Below, piece by piece: positions 25,577 to 35,866 of a stretch of 64,000 bases of DNA (positions are counted from its first letter, which is position 1; each line of letters begins with the position of its first letter). Location: contig JAVBOH010000008.1 in assembly GCA_031550725.1 (NCBI GenBank), forward strand, positions 186,001 through 250,000. The letters are read 5' to 3'. This stretch comes from UBA946 sp031550725. Its GTDB lineage: Bacteria > Bacillota > Clostridia > Oscillospirales > Ruminococcaceae. Position numbers and translations under genes: made by a program. The notes under the pieces are model-generated. The model had not been told where the DNA came from. It saw only the letters and a list, made by a program, of their open reading frames with translations, and made no database searches.

Positions 25577-27784
25577 TCATAATTTTTTACTCCTCAAGTC
25601 AATCCAAATAATTTTATCAGCTGGAACACCCTGTAAAATTAAGAATTCTTTTATGTCCATAGCAATAATTTTATTTAAAATAGCAATTACAATAAAATCA
25701 TAACATAAATCGCTAAGTAAATCAATAGAAGAAACCTCATCTGAAAAATTTTTGTGATTTTTATCAACAATTGCCACTACATTACAACTATTAAAATATT
25801 TGATTTTTTTATTTATTTGCATACCAAGTTTTCCTGCGCCATAAATTACAACCTTACCATGAAGAATATCACATGGAAACCCATGAGCATATTTAACATG
25901 ATTAACTGGTCGCTCATATTTTGTTTTGCACTTCTCAATATAACATAAATCATTTTCAGAGCAACGCATTAATGAGTATTTAAAACAAGAACCAGTATAA
26001 TTTTTCTTGACAATCGGTCCACCATCTATGGCATATATGTTATAAATATCCTCACGAGATAATTTTGGTGCAAAGACATTTGAAACAGCAGTAGCCCCTT
26101 CTTCATTAAACGGCATGTCACAAATATAATCAAGCAATTTGGTATCAGGGTTTTTCGTAAGATAGTTAATATACTCCATGCTTAAGGATAGCTTGATTTC
26201 ATCACAGTCATACAGACTAGCAAAATCTAAAATACCATTAATATATGATGCATAAATTTCACTTGAACCTACTGAGTATTCAGAATTAAATACTGGAGCA
26301 ATCATATTATCTTTTTCTACATATCCAACAGTTTGATTATGAGGAGCATTTGATAACAACTCAATCACGACTGGATTTTCAACGTAGCTTGGCAAAAAGT
26401 TATAATAAATATTATTTCTTACAGTTTGCATCCCATTGAGCATATAATAAAAAGTACGGATTGGTTTATTATAAATTCCATTAAAAAACTCTGCAAAACA
26501 CTCTTCCGTATACCCACTGCCTCTAATTTCAACAAAGGCAAAATTATCATCGGATAAATCAATTTCCTGTTTAATATAATTCTGAACTAGCTTAAAGTTT
26601 TCATTGTTTCTGTTAATTAAATATTTTTTGAATTCTTGGTTATCATCAAGCATTGATGTAATTAACTGTACATCATAAAAGGAAAGATCCCTATCAGCTG
26701 TATAATGTTTAGGTAAATACCTGCATAAATCTGTTAATGATATTTCAAGGGCATCTGAAATATGAGATAAAACTATAAATCTTTGTGGATATGACCACTT
26801 TATTAGTTCAGTAACATTGCATTTGTTTTCATTAAATGCAGCCATACGCCATGCCCGACGTGAACCATAAATATAAAAAGTCTTTATCGAAAGATTTCGT
26901 TTCTCAATAATAATATCAATAATTTTTTTAGGAATATATCCATCTCTTGCAATAAAATATAATCTGTCTATACCTTTGTTTATACATTCATTTACAATCC
27001 ATAAAGCATATTGATAGAATAAAACTCCGCCTATTGAAGAACCAACAGATGCAGAATAATCAAGGTCATGTGTGAGTCTTGCATTTCGTGATGCACCAAT
27101 ATTAAGCTGTGTAAAGTAATCGGATTCATCCTTTTCAAGTGCGTTTTTTTCAATTGGCATGAGTTCACAAAAAGCATATGGCTGAATTTCAATACCCTTT
27201 TTTTGTGGCATTAGAACATCAGATTTAGAGTTATCGCCAATATGTATCCATTCATTAAACGCTGCATTTTCTTTGAGTTTGACATAATCAAAAAGATATC
27301 CTGTATGCTTACAATATCCGATATCAGACGAAACATATAATGGAATATCATTAAAAACCTCATCGTGCTTTAATAATATTTTTCGTATAATGCTGCTGTC
27401 CAAGTACATATCAGAAATCAGGATAACCTTGTGTCCATCATAAACTAATTTTTTTAGCAGCTCAATATTTTTTACAATTGGATAGCTATAATCTATCTCG
27501 GTTTGTATTTCAAGCTCCATTAATGCTTCAATTTGTGACTCACTTATCGAGCCTACTGTTTTTATCGCTGAATAAATCATTTCTAATGTGACTTCTTCTG
27601 TTGGTTTATCAAAATGAGCCATTCTCTCAGCATTAATTCTTAAATAATAGAAATTATTTTTAATATAGCTATCAATATTTTCGATATAATTTTCCTGAAG
27701 TTTATTCTGCATAACAGCAAATATACCCGTTGGTGTTGCTGTTTTTCGTGTTATTAATGTATCAAAAATATCAAAACTATACAT
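25577..27784 (-). CDS. HAD-like surface-polymer protein with C-terminal Rossmann-like module
   Basis: 735 residues, with a start after GAGGGCGG. Residues 1-200 are a HAD phosphatase-like domain: FDIFDTLITR with Asp5/Asp8, an I-L-I-S-D-M-Y-L block and HIGDNSKSDV as motif IV. The large middle (200-640) has no motif I know, though a repeated 'YFIARDGYIPK' type segment is seen in related capsule proteins. Residues from about 645 hold VVIYGAGKLGMQI and AIVDKN, the operon's GxG module. It probably modifies a phosphorylated polymer precursor in the cytoplasm. The operon continues from 27797 with a gap of 12 bases. Confidence 0.65.
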   Translation of the reverse strand: MYSFDIFDTLITRKTATPTGIFAVMQNKLQENYIENIDSYIKNNFYYLRINAERMAHFDKPTEEVTLEMIYSAIKTVGSISESQIEALMELEIQTEIDYSYPIVKNIELLKKLVYDGHKVILISDMYLDSSIIRKILLKHDEVFNDIPLYVSSDIGYCKHTGYLFDYVKLKENAAFNEWIHIGDNSKSDVLMPQKKGIEIQPYAFCELMPIEKNALEKDESDYFTQLNIGASRNARLTHDLDYSASVGSSIGGVLFYQYALWIVNECINKGIDRLYFIARDGYIPKKIIDIIIEKRNLSIKTFYIYGSRRAWRMAAFNENKCNVTELIKWSYPQRFIVLSHISDALEISLTDLCRYLPKHYTADRDLSFYDVQLITSMLDDNQEFKKYLINRNNENFKLVQNYIKQEIDLSDDNFAFVEIRGSGYTEECFAEFFNGIYNKPIRTFYYMLNGMQTVRNNIYYNFLPSYVENPVVIELLSNAPHNQTVGYVEKDNMIAPVFNSEYSVGSSEIYASYINGILDFASLYDCDEIKLSLSMEYINYLTKNPDTKLLDYICDMPFNEEGATAVSNVFAPKLSREDIYNIYAIDGGPIVKKNYTGSCFKYSLMRCSENDLCYIEKCKTKYERPVNHVKYAHGFPCDILHGKVVIYGAGKLGMQINKKIKYFNSCNVVAIVDKNHKNFSDEVSSIDLLSDLCYDFIVIAILNKIIAMDIKEFLILQGVPADKIIWIDLRSKKL

Positions 27785-27796
27785 AAACCGCCCTCG

Positions 27797-28564
27797 TTAT
27801 TTTATCATATATTCATTTGGAATAGCATAATCGTTATTGATTTTTTTATATACACGATAATCCTTAATTCCCATATCAGTTACTTGGTTTTCTATTTCGT
27901 CTGAATTTGCGGTGCATATAAACAGCCATAAATCTTCCTGTGGAATATTTAAAATCTCATTAGGAGATTTTATTTCAATTCCGCATTTTTGTGTCCCCCA
28001 CAGGTCTTCATTATTATCAACTGCAAATGAAGGCTTGTAATCCACACCATATTTCTCCATGTAATCATCAAAGAGTTTTCCAGTCCCCAAAATAACAATC
28101 GTTTTATCCATGATAGATTTGTACATATAATTAAACATGGATTTTTGCTCAAGCACACTTCTAATTCTGGTTGAACAAGTAGATTGCGTGTAATCAAAGA
28201 ACTCAAACTGTGCACCTTGTTTATTAGCTTCCTCTATCGTTTTTTTCCACTGTTCAATATGGTCAGAACCAGAGAAATGACAATCATAATGCAGTTCACT
28301 TAATGCGGTAAGCTTGTTATTAAGTCTTTCATCAACAGCAATTACCTTATCAACATACTTAATTGACTCAACAATTTTCATACGTTCTTCAAGCGAGATG
28401 AATGGTATCTTCTTTTTTTGCTTAAAATACAATTCATCTGTTACAACGCCGACAATCAGATATTCACAGCGTTCCTTTGAACGCATTATCAAATTAAGGT
28501 GTCCGATATGAAATAAATCAAATGCCCCAGGACAATATCCAACCTTATATTTTTTCTCACTCAT
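27797..28564 (-). CDS. Cytidylyltransferase-like enzyme fused to Rossmann-like module
   Basis: 255 residues. Residues 1-140 are a TagD/CTP:phosphocholine-type nucleotidyltransferase with GAFDLFHIGHL (HxGH) and a degenerate C-terminal signature around STCSTRIR. Residues 150-255 contain TIVILGTGKLFDDYM, AVDNNEDLWG and a C-terminal strand, the module shared across the operon. It is likely to activate a small alcohol or aminoalcohol phosphate as a CDP derivative for the LicD or glycerophosphotransferase proteins. Its start overlaps the upstream gene's stop (ATGA), implying translational coupling. Confidence 0.75.
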   Translation of the reverse strand: MSEKKYKVGYCPGAFDLFHIGHLNLIMRSKERCEYLIVGVVTDELYFKQKKKIPFISLEERMKIVESIKYVDKVIAVDERLNNKLTALSELHYDCHFSGSDHIEQWKKTIEEANKQGAQFEFFDYTQSTCSTRIRSVLEQKSMFNYMYKSIMDKTIVILGTGKLFDDYMEKYGVDYKPSFAVDNNEDLWGTQKCGIEIKSPNEILNIPQEDLWLFICTANSDEIENQVTDMGIKDYRVYKKINNDYAIPNEYMIK

Positions 28565-31155
28565 CGTTCTCTATCTCTCTCCTCACCAGCAATTAATTTC
28601 TTTTCCTTAGCATAAACCTTAAATTCTGTAATACCCATTTCATTTAATTGCTTTTCAATTTCACGATAATATACACTGCATATAATCAGGTGTAAATTTG
28701 GAATGCCTTTTAAAAATTCAGGGTTTTCGATAGATATTCCGAATTTTTCTTTACCCCATTTTGTCTTGTCATTATCCACTAAAAATTCCGGTTTATATTT
28801 ATTGCCATACTTTGTAAGATAATCCTCAACCATAATTCCTGCACCAAATATTACAATAGTTTTACCTTCAGCATCGCTAAGTATATTATTGAACATTCCA
28901 AGATATCTTTTGTATGGCACATCAGTAAGAAAAATTCCGTCATGATGTGGGGTCTGCATATAAAATGGCGGCAATGTCATATAATCCTTGCCTTTTGACA
29001 TCTGCAAAACTCTTTTGTAACCGACTGGAGCATTAAATTCATAATTTTCAAAATTCAGTTTTATTATCGACTTAAAATCCTCACGGCAATATGGCTGATA
29101 ATTATTGTGTGAAAATGTAGCTACATATTCAGAATTTTCATCATTATACATTGTACAAGCCTTATATAAATTTTCGCACAATTCATCATGCGGAACTTTT
29201 TTTGCTTCATCACAATACATTTCCCATATTTCTTCGTCCATGCCTCTGTAATCTGCTGTTTCATCACCATAAACCTTTGCATAAAGCATACGCATTGCTT
29301 TTTTTACTGCTCTGCGTTTTAATTTCAGCATTTCAGGATCACGAACACAGCTATCAAGTGCCAAAATATCAATCCATATTCCACTGTTGCAGTCATGTCC
29401 AATGTCTTTTTGTGGCACACCAGTTGTGTTGCTGTTCCTAAGTTTCATAATGCCATTATTGAAACAATCTTTATCGTTTTCAGCTGTTTGCAGGAAGTAG
29501 GGTTCATCAAGATTTGCACATATTTCTTTTAGTTTTTCAAAATCACTTCTGAACATTGCAACATCAATATCATCATCCCATGGAATGAAGCCTTTATGAC
29601 GCACTGCTCCTAAAAGTGTACCGCAAAGCAGATAATATTTAAGGTCATTTTCTTCACAAATTTTATCAAGCTTTCTTAATAAATCAAGCTCAACCTGACG
29701 CACTGCAAGCATTTTTTCATCAGGTGAATATACTGAACTACTCTCTGCCATAAGCTTTGAGATGTTATTTTCAATTTTTGTTTTGTCTGCACGAATATGC
29801 TTTCTGAACTCATGAAATTTATCATGGAGCCTTAGATTTTTTTGAAAATCCTTTTCTGCATTCTCAAATGTTTTCCAAAGTGCTGTCAATCCATAACGTT
29901 TCTTTAAAACTTTTTGCGATATGAATTTTTCTGTTTCAGGAGCGTGCATATATACATACTTCACAGCTCTGTATAAAACAAATTTAGCAGGATAATTGTC
30001 AAACACAAATTCCTGATCAAAGAAGTAAAAATCATTATCAATATAAAAGCAATTAAGCGGTATAAGCTCAATTGATGTATGCTTTAAAATTGGTCCAAAC
30101 TCAAGATCAGCATTCTCATCATTTATTAATGCGTTTTCGCTTGTATAGTCTGATGAATTTAGTATCAGCTCATTTAGTCTGTCAAAAATATTGATAAATT
30201 CGTCTATATTAATCTTAACTAAATCACGCAGATAATCCGAAAGCTTTGGCGATTTAATATAAGGCATAACTAATTTGTTGTCACAAAGAGTGTGATTAAC
30301 GGTCTTTATGCCATATTTATTCAACCTTAATAGGTTATCATACTGCTTATGTATATTTGGAATACCCTCATGGTAAAATGGCATTTTCTTTGCAGTATCA
30401 TCGTCACAAATTATAGTTATACAAGCATCCTCAAGGCGTCTGTCGGCTGAAATTGAGGCATAAATCACATTGCAAAAGTCATCATTCAAGGAGCATTCAA
30501 CAAGAAATGAATTCGAAAAAAATGGAAAGACATTATTATCAATAATATCATTATATAAAGTGCGTTCATCTGCAATTAAAGTTGATTTGTCCTGATAATA
30601 ATTCATTAGACGTTCAACTATATTTTTCTGCGGTAAATATGCATCGGTATAGATTGCTTGTGTGAATTTATAGTCGGATAAAGGATAGTAGAACTTATAT
30701 TTTAAACCTGATAATTCAATTGTATCTGATAATTCTTTTTTTGAGAAGGCTCGTCCCTTTACTGTACCATCAGGATAATTTCTTATTCCCTCATATACTT
30801 TATCTGAAATTTCTTCTTTTTCACCACAGAAATATTTCAATCCAAGCCTGTTGTTTTCAGCAATCAATATTTTGCCGTTTGGATTAAGATAATTTTTCAA
30901 CTCAGATAAATACGTAGCACAAGAGGTACCTTGTAATTTACAAAGTACTCCTGTTAGAATTATATAATCATATTTTTTTGTTGGAAACCCGTTTGATATT
31001 TTTTCGGCAGTTTTGCATTTATCCTTGAACATCTCGGATATAACTTCACATTCAGGATTAATTTCAAGTAATTCGCTGTCTTTATCAAACTCATACCATG
31101 CATACAAATTCATGCGCAGCTCTGATGTTCTCTCAAGTTCATCCGTTATCCTCAT
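28561..31155 (-). CDS. Four-part fusion: methyltransferase-like, kinase-like, LicD, Rossmann-like module
   Basis: 864 residues. The first 190 resemble the second half of a class I methyltransferase (DYIILTGVLCKL, then NPNGKILIAENNRLGLKYF). Residues about 190-470 resemble a phosphotransferase or kinase-like fold, with VMPYIKSPKLSDYL as a possible hinge; this part is uncertain. Residues about 490-750 are LicD: YLLCGTLLGAVRHKG and PWDDDIDVAM carry the nucleotidyltransferase Asp residues. LicD transfers phosphocholine or a similar group to glycans. Residues from about 760 hold IVIFGAGIMVEDYL and LVDNDKTKWG. It starts after AAGGGG. One polypeptide may make and attach a modified phospho-substituent. 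Confidence 0.7.
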   Translation of the reverse strand: MRITDELERTSELRMNLYAWYEFDKDSELLEINPECEVISEMFKDKCKTAEKISNGFPTKKYDYIILTGVLCKLQGTSCATYLSELKNYLNPNGKILIAENNRLGLKYFCGEKEEISDKVYEGIRNYPDGTVKGRAFSKKELSDTIELSGLKYKFYYPLSDYKFTQAIYTDAYLPQKNIVERLMNYYQDKSTLIADERTLYNDIIDNNVFPFFSNSFLVECSLNDDFCNVIYASISADRRLEDACITIICDDDTAKKMPFYHEGIPNIHKQYDNLLRLNKYGIKTVNHTLCDNKLVMPYIKSPKLSDYLRDLVKINIDEFINIFDRLNELILNSSDYTSENALINDENADLEFGPILKHTSIELIPLNCFYIDNDFYFFDQEFVFDNYPAKFVLYRAVKYVYMHAPETEKFISQKVLKKRYGLTALWKTFENAEKDFQKNLRLHDKFHEFRKHIRADKTKIENNISKLMAESSSVYSPDEKMLAVRQVELDLLRKLDKICEENDLKYYLLCGTLLGAVRHKGFIPWDDDIDVAMFRSDFEKLKEICANLDEPYFLQTAENDKDCFNNGIMKLRNSNTTGVPQKDIGHDCNSGIWIDILALDSCVRDPEMLKLKRRAVKKAMRMLYAKVYGDETADYRGMDEEIWEMYCDEAKKVPHDELCENLYKACTMYNDENSEYVATFSHNNYQPYCREDFKSIIKLNFENYEFNAPVGYKRVLQMSKGKDYMTLPPFYMQTPHHDGIFLTDVPYKRYLGMFNNILSDAEGKTIVIFGAGIMVEDYLTKYGNKYKPEFLVDNDKTKWGKEKFGISIENPEFLKGIPNLHLIICSVYYREIEKQLNEMGITEFKVYAKEKKLIAGEERDRER

Positions 31156-31173
31156 ATTACCCCTTATTACAAG

Positions 31174-32589
31174 CTACATTTCAAGTCGCTTTTTAATTAT
31201 TTCTACTGCTCTCTCTGAAGCATGTCCATCATCAAAAACCACATTTTTATCGTGAAAAGCAGTGATATCCTTAATATATTTTTCTTCGTCAAAATTGAGT
31301 ATTTTTTCGCATAATTCTTCGTTGCTGTGTCCAATTGGATATGGCAGCTCGCTGAATGGAGTGTAAAACCCACGCTCTAACTCATATTTTTCAGCATCAG
31401 TTTGGAAGAGGAATACTGGTTTTTTTGTTAATGAAAAATCCCACATTATTGATGAGTAGTCGGTTATTAATACATCGAAAGATGCTAATAGTTCCTGGAC
31501 ATCGTCATAATAGGTCATGTCGATTGCGATAGGATTATCTAATTCAAAAATTATACCGCACTTATGTAAATTACGATGCATTCTATAAGCGAAGATAAAT
31601 TCGTCATTATAATATTCATTAATAGCTTTTAGAATTAAGTTGATGTCTATGCCATAGCCATTTAAATTATAATCATCTCTAAAAGTTGGTGCATATAAAA
31701 CAACTTTTTTGTCTTTAGGTATGTTATAATACTCATAAACCTTGTTTTTCACATCAATATTATTATAAAACAAGTCATCCCTTGGACAACCCGTATTTAC
31801 AATTTCACCCTCATATAAAAATGCTTTTCTGAATTGTTTTGCATAAAATTCGGTTCCAGCTAAATACAAATCAATATTTTTATTGGTTTTTATACATTTA
31901 TAATCAGTATCAGAAGCAATTTTTTTTAAGGGTGCACATCCATGCCATGTTTCGATACAATATTGATTATCTTTTTTGGGATATTCATGTAAATAACATC
32001 CATTTTCTATTATAATTGCACTTGTACTTAATTCTTTATAAAATTCTTTTGTTCCAAATAAAACAGTTCTAATTTTTTTAGGGAATCTATATGTGTTATT
32101 TTTTCTAACTACCCATACCATATCAATATTTAATTTTTGTTTAATAATCTCTTCCGCAATATATTTAGGATTACAACCATATCCAAGACCATTATAAGAA
32201 TTAAAAAAAATTTTATTTTTTACAATAGGTTCTGATGAAAATAGATTGTAATTGTCTAAATATAGTTGTTTAAGTAAATCAGCATTAATAATCACTATAT
32301 TATTAAACCCATAATCCATAAGCATTTTAATTATATTATCAGGAGAGTATTTTATTGCTACAATAAAAAGTGTATCCTTGTCATATAAATCTGAATTAAA
32401 TTCACATACTGGTGTATTCATGAACTGCTTAGGATTATTTTTTGTATCGCTAACAGCAAAGTGCAGCAGTTTATCTAGAAAACCATTAATATCTAAAAAA
32501 GTATAAACTTGCCTGCCATATACGCCACAACCATATATAACTATTTTTTCTGCTTCTGAAATTTTCGATTTTAATTCACTAAAATCCAT
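31174..32589 (-). CDS. CDP-glycerol glycerophosphotransferase family protein (copy 1)
   Basis: 471 residues. The N-terminal 110 hold the GxG module (KIVIYGCGVYGRQVYTFLD). The rest is the TagB/TagF-type GT-B fold with ETWHGCAPLKKI, VVLYAPTFRDDY, HRNLH and LITDYSSIMWDFSLTKKP, all hallmark segments including the active-site His residues. Such enzymes polymerise or prime glycerol- or ribitol-phosphate on a lipid-linked carrier at the inner membrane face. It is a tandem duplicate of the next upstream gene; the C-terminal 130 residues are almost identical. Confidence 0.88.
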   Translation of the reverse strand: MDFSELKSKISEAEKIVIYGCGVYGRQVYTFLDINGFLDKLLHFAVSDTKNNPKQFMNTPVCEFNSDLYDKDTLFIVAIKYSPDNIIKMLMDYGFNNIVIINADLLKQLYLDNYNLFSSEPIVKNKIFFNSYNGLGYGCNPKYIAEEIIKQKLNIDMVWVVRKNNTYRFPKKIRTVLFGTKEFYKELSTSAIIIENGCYLHEYPKKDNQYCIETWHGCAPLKKIASDTDYKCIKTNKNIDLYLAGTEFYAKQFRKAFLYEGEIVNTGCPRDDLFYNNIDVKNKVYEYYNIPKDKKVVLYAPTFRDDYNLNGYGIDINLILKAINEYYNDEFIFAYRMHRNLHKCGIIFELDNPIAIDMTYYDDVQELLASFDVLITDYSSIMWDFSLTKKPVFLFQTDAEKYELERGFYTPFSELPYPIGHSNEELCEKILNFDEEKYIKDITAFHDKNVVFDDGHASERAVEIIKKRLEM

Positions 32590-32610
32590 ACTTTTTTATC
32601 TCCCATTATT

Positions 32611-34026
32611 TTATATACCAAGTCGCTTTTTTATAATTTCAACTGCTCTTTCAGAAGCATGTCCATCATCATAAACAACATTTTTATCATGAAAAGCTGT
32701 AACATCCTTAATGTATTTTTCCTCATCAAAATTAAGTATTTGCTCGCATAATTCTTCGTTGTTGTGTCCGATTGGATATGGCAGCTCATTGAAAGGCGTA
32801 TAAAATCCACGTTCTAATTCATACTTCTCGGCATCTGTTTGGAACAGAAATACAGGTTTTTTAGTCAAAGAGAAATCCCACATTATTGATGAATAGTCCG
32901 TGATAAGAACATCAAATGATGCTATTAGTTCTTGAACATCATCATAATATGTCATATCGATTGTTTCATATTTTGAAGATTCAAACTCTAAATTAAACCC
33001 ATGTATATTATGGTGTAATCTGTACGCAAAAATAAATTCACCATTGAAATATTCATTTAATGATTCAGTAATTGAATCAACGTTAATATTATATCCTTCT
33101 AAATTGAAATCATCTCTAAAAGTTGGTGCATATAGAATTACTTTTTTATTAGTAGGTATATTATAATGCTCATATACTTTTTCTCTCACATCTTTATTAT
33201 TAAATAAGATATCATCCCGTGGGCAACCAATGTTAGCTATTTCTCCATTATATAAAAACGACAGTCTAAATTGTTTTGAATAAAATTGTGTTCCGGCAAG
33301 GTATAAATCAATATTTTCAATTATATTAATATCTGCATTATGTTCATCTAAACCAATTTTTTTCAAAGGAGCACATCCATGCCATGTTTGGATATAATAT
33401 TGATTTTCTTTTTTAGAATACATATGTAAATTATAGTAGTTACAAATAATTATTTCACTCGTACTTAAGTATTTATAAAATTCACTTGACCCTAGCAATA
33501 CTGTTTTAATTTCTTTAGGAAATTTATATGTATTAAGCTTTTTTACTACCCATACCATTTCGACATTTAATTTTTGTTTAATGATCTCATTTGCAATATA
33601 TTTGGGGTTACAACAATAACCTAGACCACCATATGAAATAAACAGTAATCTATTTTTAACAACAGGATCATCTAAATAATAGGAACAATTAAAAAATTCA
33701 ATTGAATAAAATAAATCATTGTCAATATTTAATACATTGTTGAATCCATTCTCTGATAATAAGTTGAAGACATTATCAACATTACGTTTCATTGCTATAA
33801 TGAACAATGTATTTTTATCATATGTTTTTCCCTTAAATTCATAAACCTTTACACCCATAAATTCTGTATTATTGTCACCCATTGAAGTAACGGTAAAATT
33901 CATTAATTTATCAAGCAAATTATTCATATCTAAATATGTATATACACATTTTCCATATTTACCACAGCCGTAAATAACTATCTTTTCTGCAGCATCAATT
34001 TTTTCTTTTAGCAGATTGATATCCAT
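32611..34026 (-). CDS. CDP-glycerol glycerophosphotransferase family protein (copy 2)
   Basis: 471 residues, same length and layout as copy 1: N-terminal KIVIYGCGKYGKCVYTYLD module, then QTWHGCAPLKKI, VILYAPTFRDDF, HHNIH and LITDYSSIMWDFSLTKKP. Divergence is concentrated in the N-terminal 250 residues and in the central loop, while the last third is nearly the same. This suggests different acceptor use with the same donor, or recent gene conversion. The ribosome site is weak (GAGC). Confidence 0.88.
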   Translation of the reverse strand: MDINLLKEKIDAAEKIVIYGCGKYGKCVYTYLDMNNLLDKLMNFTVTSMGDNNTEFMGVKVYEFKGKTYDKNTLFIIAMKRNVDNVFNLLSENGFNNVLNIDNDLFYSIEFFNCSYYLDDPVVKNRLLFISYGGLGYCCNPKYIANEIIKQKLNVEMVWVVKKLNTYKFPKEIKTVLLGSSEFYKYLSTSEIIICNYYNLHMYSKKENQYYIQTWHGCAPLKKIGLDEHNADINIIENIDLYLAGTQFYSKQFRLSFLYNGEIANIGCPRDDILFNNKDVREKVYEHYNIPTNKKVILYAPTFRDDFNLEGYNINVDSITESLNEYFNGEFIFAYRLHHNIHGFNLEFESSKYETIDMTYYDDVQELIASFDVLITDYSSIMWDFSLTKKPVFLFQTDAEKYELERGFYTPFNELPYPIGHNNEELCEQILNFDEEKYIKDVTAFHDKNVVYDDGHASERAVEIIKKRLGI

Positions 34027-34031
34027 AATAT

Positions 34032-35087
34032 TTAATGCTCGCTTTCAGATAAAATTTTCAACAGCGTTTCTATACCATTGTTAATATTAAACATTGGTTT
34101 CCAATTTAGTGTGTGCATTTTTTCACTATCAAGAATAGCTTTTGTTGCTGTTGAATAACCTTGTAGCTCATTTGTATCGGGTAAATCAAAAATTACACTT
34201 GTACCTGATTTATCAGCTATTAATTCAGCTAGAGATCCCAATGTAATATCCGAATTTTCATCAGCAACATTATATGCCTCTCCGCATTCACCTGATAATA
34301 AAATTATCAGCATTGCTGTTACAGCATCCGGAACATAAATATAAGAAAATAATTGTTTCCCTTCGCTTTTAAGAACAATATCTTCCTTTGCAAGCCCTTT
34401 TTTTATAAATTGAGATAATGCTTTTGAATCCTCAGTAAGCATTGTTTCGCCGTATACTCTTGGTAAACGTACGATTACACAATCAATACCCTTTTCTTTA
34501 ATATATGCCTGACAAAGTGCTTCGCCGCAGCGCTTAGCTTCGGGGTATCCTGCCCTAAGCGTATTGCTGTTTATATATCCACAGTAATCTTCAGCAAAAT
34601 ATTCGGTGTCACCTTTATTTTCACCATATATTTCAACTGATGATACATATAAATATCTTTCAGTTCCCTTATTTGAGGCGAACTCCAATAAATTATTTGT
34701 ACCTATGATATTTGTTGTTATTGTTGAAATTGGTTTAGCTGAATAATCAAGCGGATGTGTGTTACTTGCACAGTTAATTATAAAATCAACGCTATCTTCT
34801 ATAAACATTTTATCAGTAATATCTTGAATAATTAACTTGAAGTTATTATCACCAATGTACTTTTTAAAACGTTTTTCAGTCCTTACTTGATTTCTTGCTA
34901 TACCAATGATTTTAATATTATCAGAATAAATCTCATTTCTGTACATAATAATATCTGTCATATAGCTTCCGATTAAACCAGATATGCCTGCTATTAGGAT
35001 AGTTTTATTTTTCAGTTTATCCCATGGTAAATCATAATTAGCAGTCATTTTTATGTTTTCTGAATAAAGTTCATTATTGTACAGCAT
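34032..35087 (-). CDS. NAD-dependent epimerase/dehydratase family protein
   Basis: 351 residues, extended short-chain dehydrogenase fold. The nucleotide site is LIAGISGLIGSYM (a GxxGxxG variant), with D-F-I-I-N-C-A-S-N. The catalytic Ser/Tyr/Lys are in YVSSVEIYGE and YPEAKRCGE. It most resembles NDP-sugar epimerases and dehydratases. It overlaps the operon with the IspD/TarI-like gene 8 bases upstream. In ribitol-phosphate systems that position is held by a reductase, so this may process the CDP-activated polyol or sugar made by its neighbour; that is inference. Confidence 0.8.
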   Translation of the reverse strand: MLYNNELYSENIKMTANYDLPWDKLKNKTILIAGISGLIGSYMTDIIMYRNEIYSDNIKIIGIARNQVRTEKRFKKYIGDNNFKLIIQDITDKMFIEDSVDFIINCASNTHPLDYSAKPISTITTNIIGTNNLLEFASNKGTERYLYVSSVEIYGENKGDTEYFAEDYCGYINSNTLRAGYPEAKRCGEALCQAYIKEKGIDCVIVRLPRVYGETMLTEDSKALSQFIKKGLAKEDIVLKSEGKQLFSYIYVPDAVTAMLIILLSGECGEAYNVADENSDITLGSLAELIADKSGTSVIFDLPDTNELQGYSTATKAILDSEKMHTLNWKPMFNINNGIETLLKILSESEH

Positions 35088-35095
35088 GGCTACTC

Positions 35096-35803
35096 CTATA
35101 GGTCGAATTTTGTATTTAGGTATGCTTTAAACGTAAAAATATCGTCTTTGGTTGTTATTTTTATATTTTTATCTGAACCCTTTGAAAGATATAGAGTTTC
35201 ACCTAAATCAGTCATTAGAGTATTTGTATATGATGAATTATGTAGACCAATATCTTCATTGAATGCTTTATTATATGCCCAAAGCAATTTATCATACTGA
35301 TAGGCCTGTGGTGTTGATACTCTTCTAACCTCATCTCTTATTAAGTACTCATTTGTTGTTTTACCATCAGTTGTTTTGAAAATTTGCTCTGTGTATGGCA
35401 TTGAAGTAACTGCATTACCATGTTTTTCGCAAACATTTATGACATCATCAAGCACGAAATTTTCGATAACAGGTCTAATACCATCATGAATAATAACAGT
35501 ATCAGATTCACTGCATATACTTTTCAAACTAAGAATACCGTTATATATTGATTCTTGAACAGTATCACCACCAGTAACAACATTTTTTAGTTTAGTGATA
35601 CCATACTGTCTTGCATATGCACTCAATATATTTTCCCAGCCTTCAAGGCATACAACATGAATTTCATCTACTCGTTCAAAGTTTTGAAATCCTTCAAGTG
35701 TATATATTATTACTGGTTTATCATTTATACTTATAAATTGCTTTGGGATGTCAAGCTGCATTCGCTTACCAAGTCCGCCAGCTATTATTAAAGCTATTAC
35801 CAT
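35096..35803 (-). CDS. IspD/TarI-like cytidylyltransferase
   Basis: 235 residues from the ATG at 35803; AAAGGA is 12 bases before it and abuts the upstream TTG alternative. The motifs are LIIAGGLGKRM, PKQFI, the IIHDGIRPV block and RRVSTPQAYQYDKL. These are shared by IspD (isoprenoid pathway) and TarI/Bcs1 (CDP-ribitol synthesis). The operon context favours a polymer role, that is formation of a CDP-polyol or CDP-sugar, over isoprenoids. Confidence 0.82.
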   Translation of the reverse strand: MVIALIIAGGLGKRMQLDIPKQFISINDKPVIIYTLEGFQNFERVDEIHVVCLEGWENILSAYARQYGITKLKNVVTGGDTVQESIYNGILSLKSICSESDTVIIHDGIRPVIENFVLDDVINVCEKHGNAVTSMPYTEQIFKTTDGKTTNEYLIRDEVRRVSTPQAYQYDKLLWAYNKAFNEDIGLHNSSYTNTLMTDLGETLYLSKGSDKNIKITTKDDIFTFKAYLNTKFDL

Positions 35804-35866
35804 TTTAATTTTCAATCCTTTAATTAATATTTATTATATATCAATCTTATAAAACCTCAGTTATCG

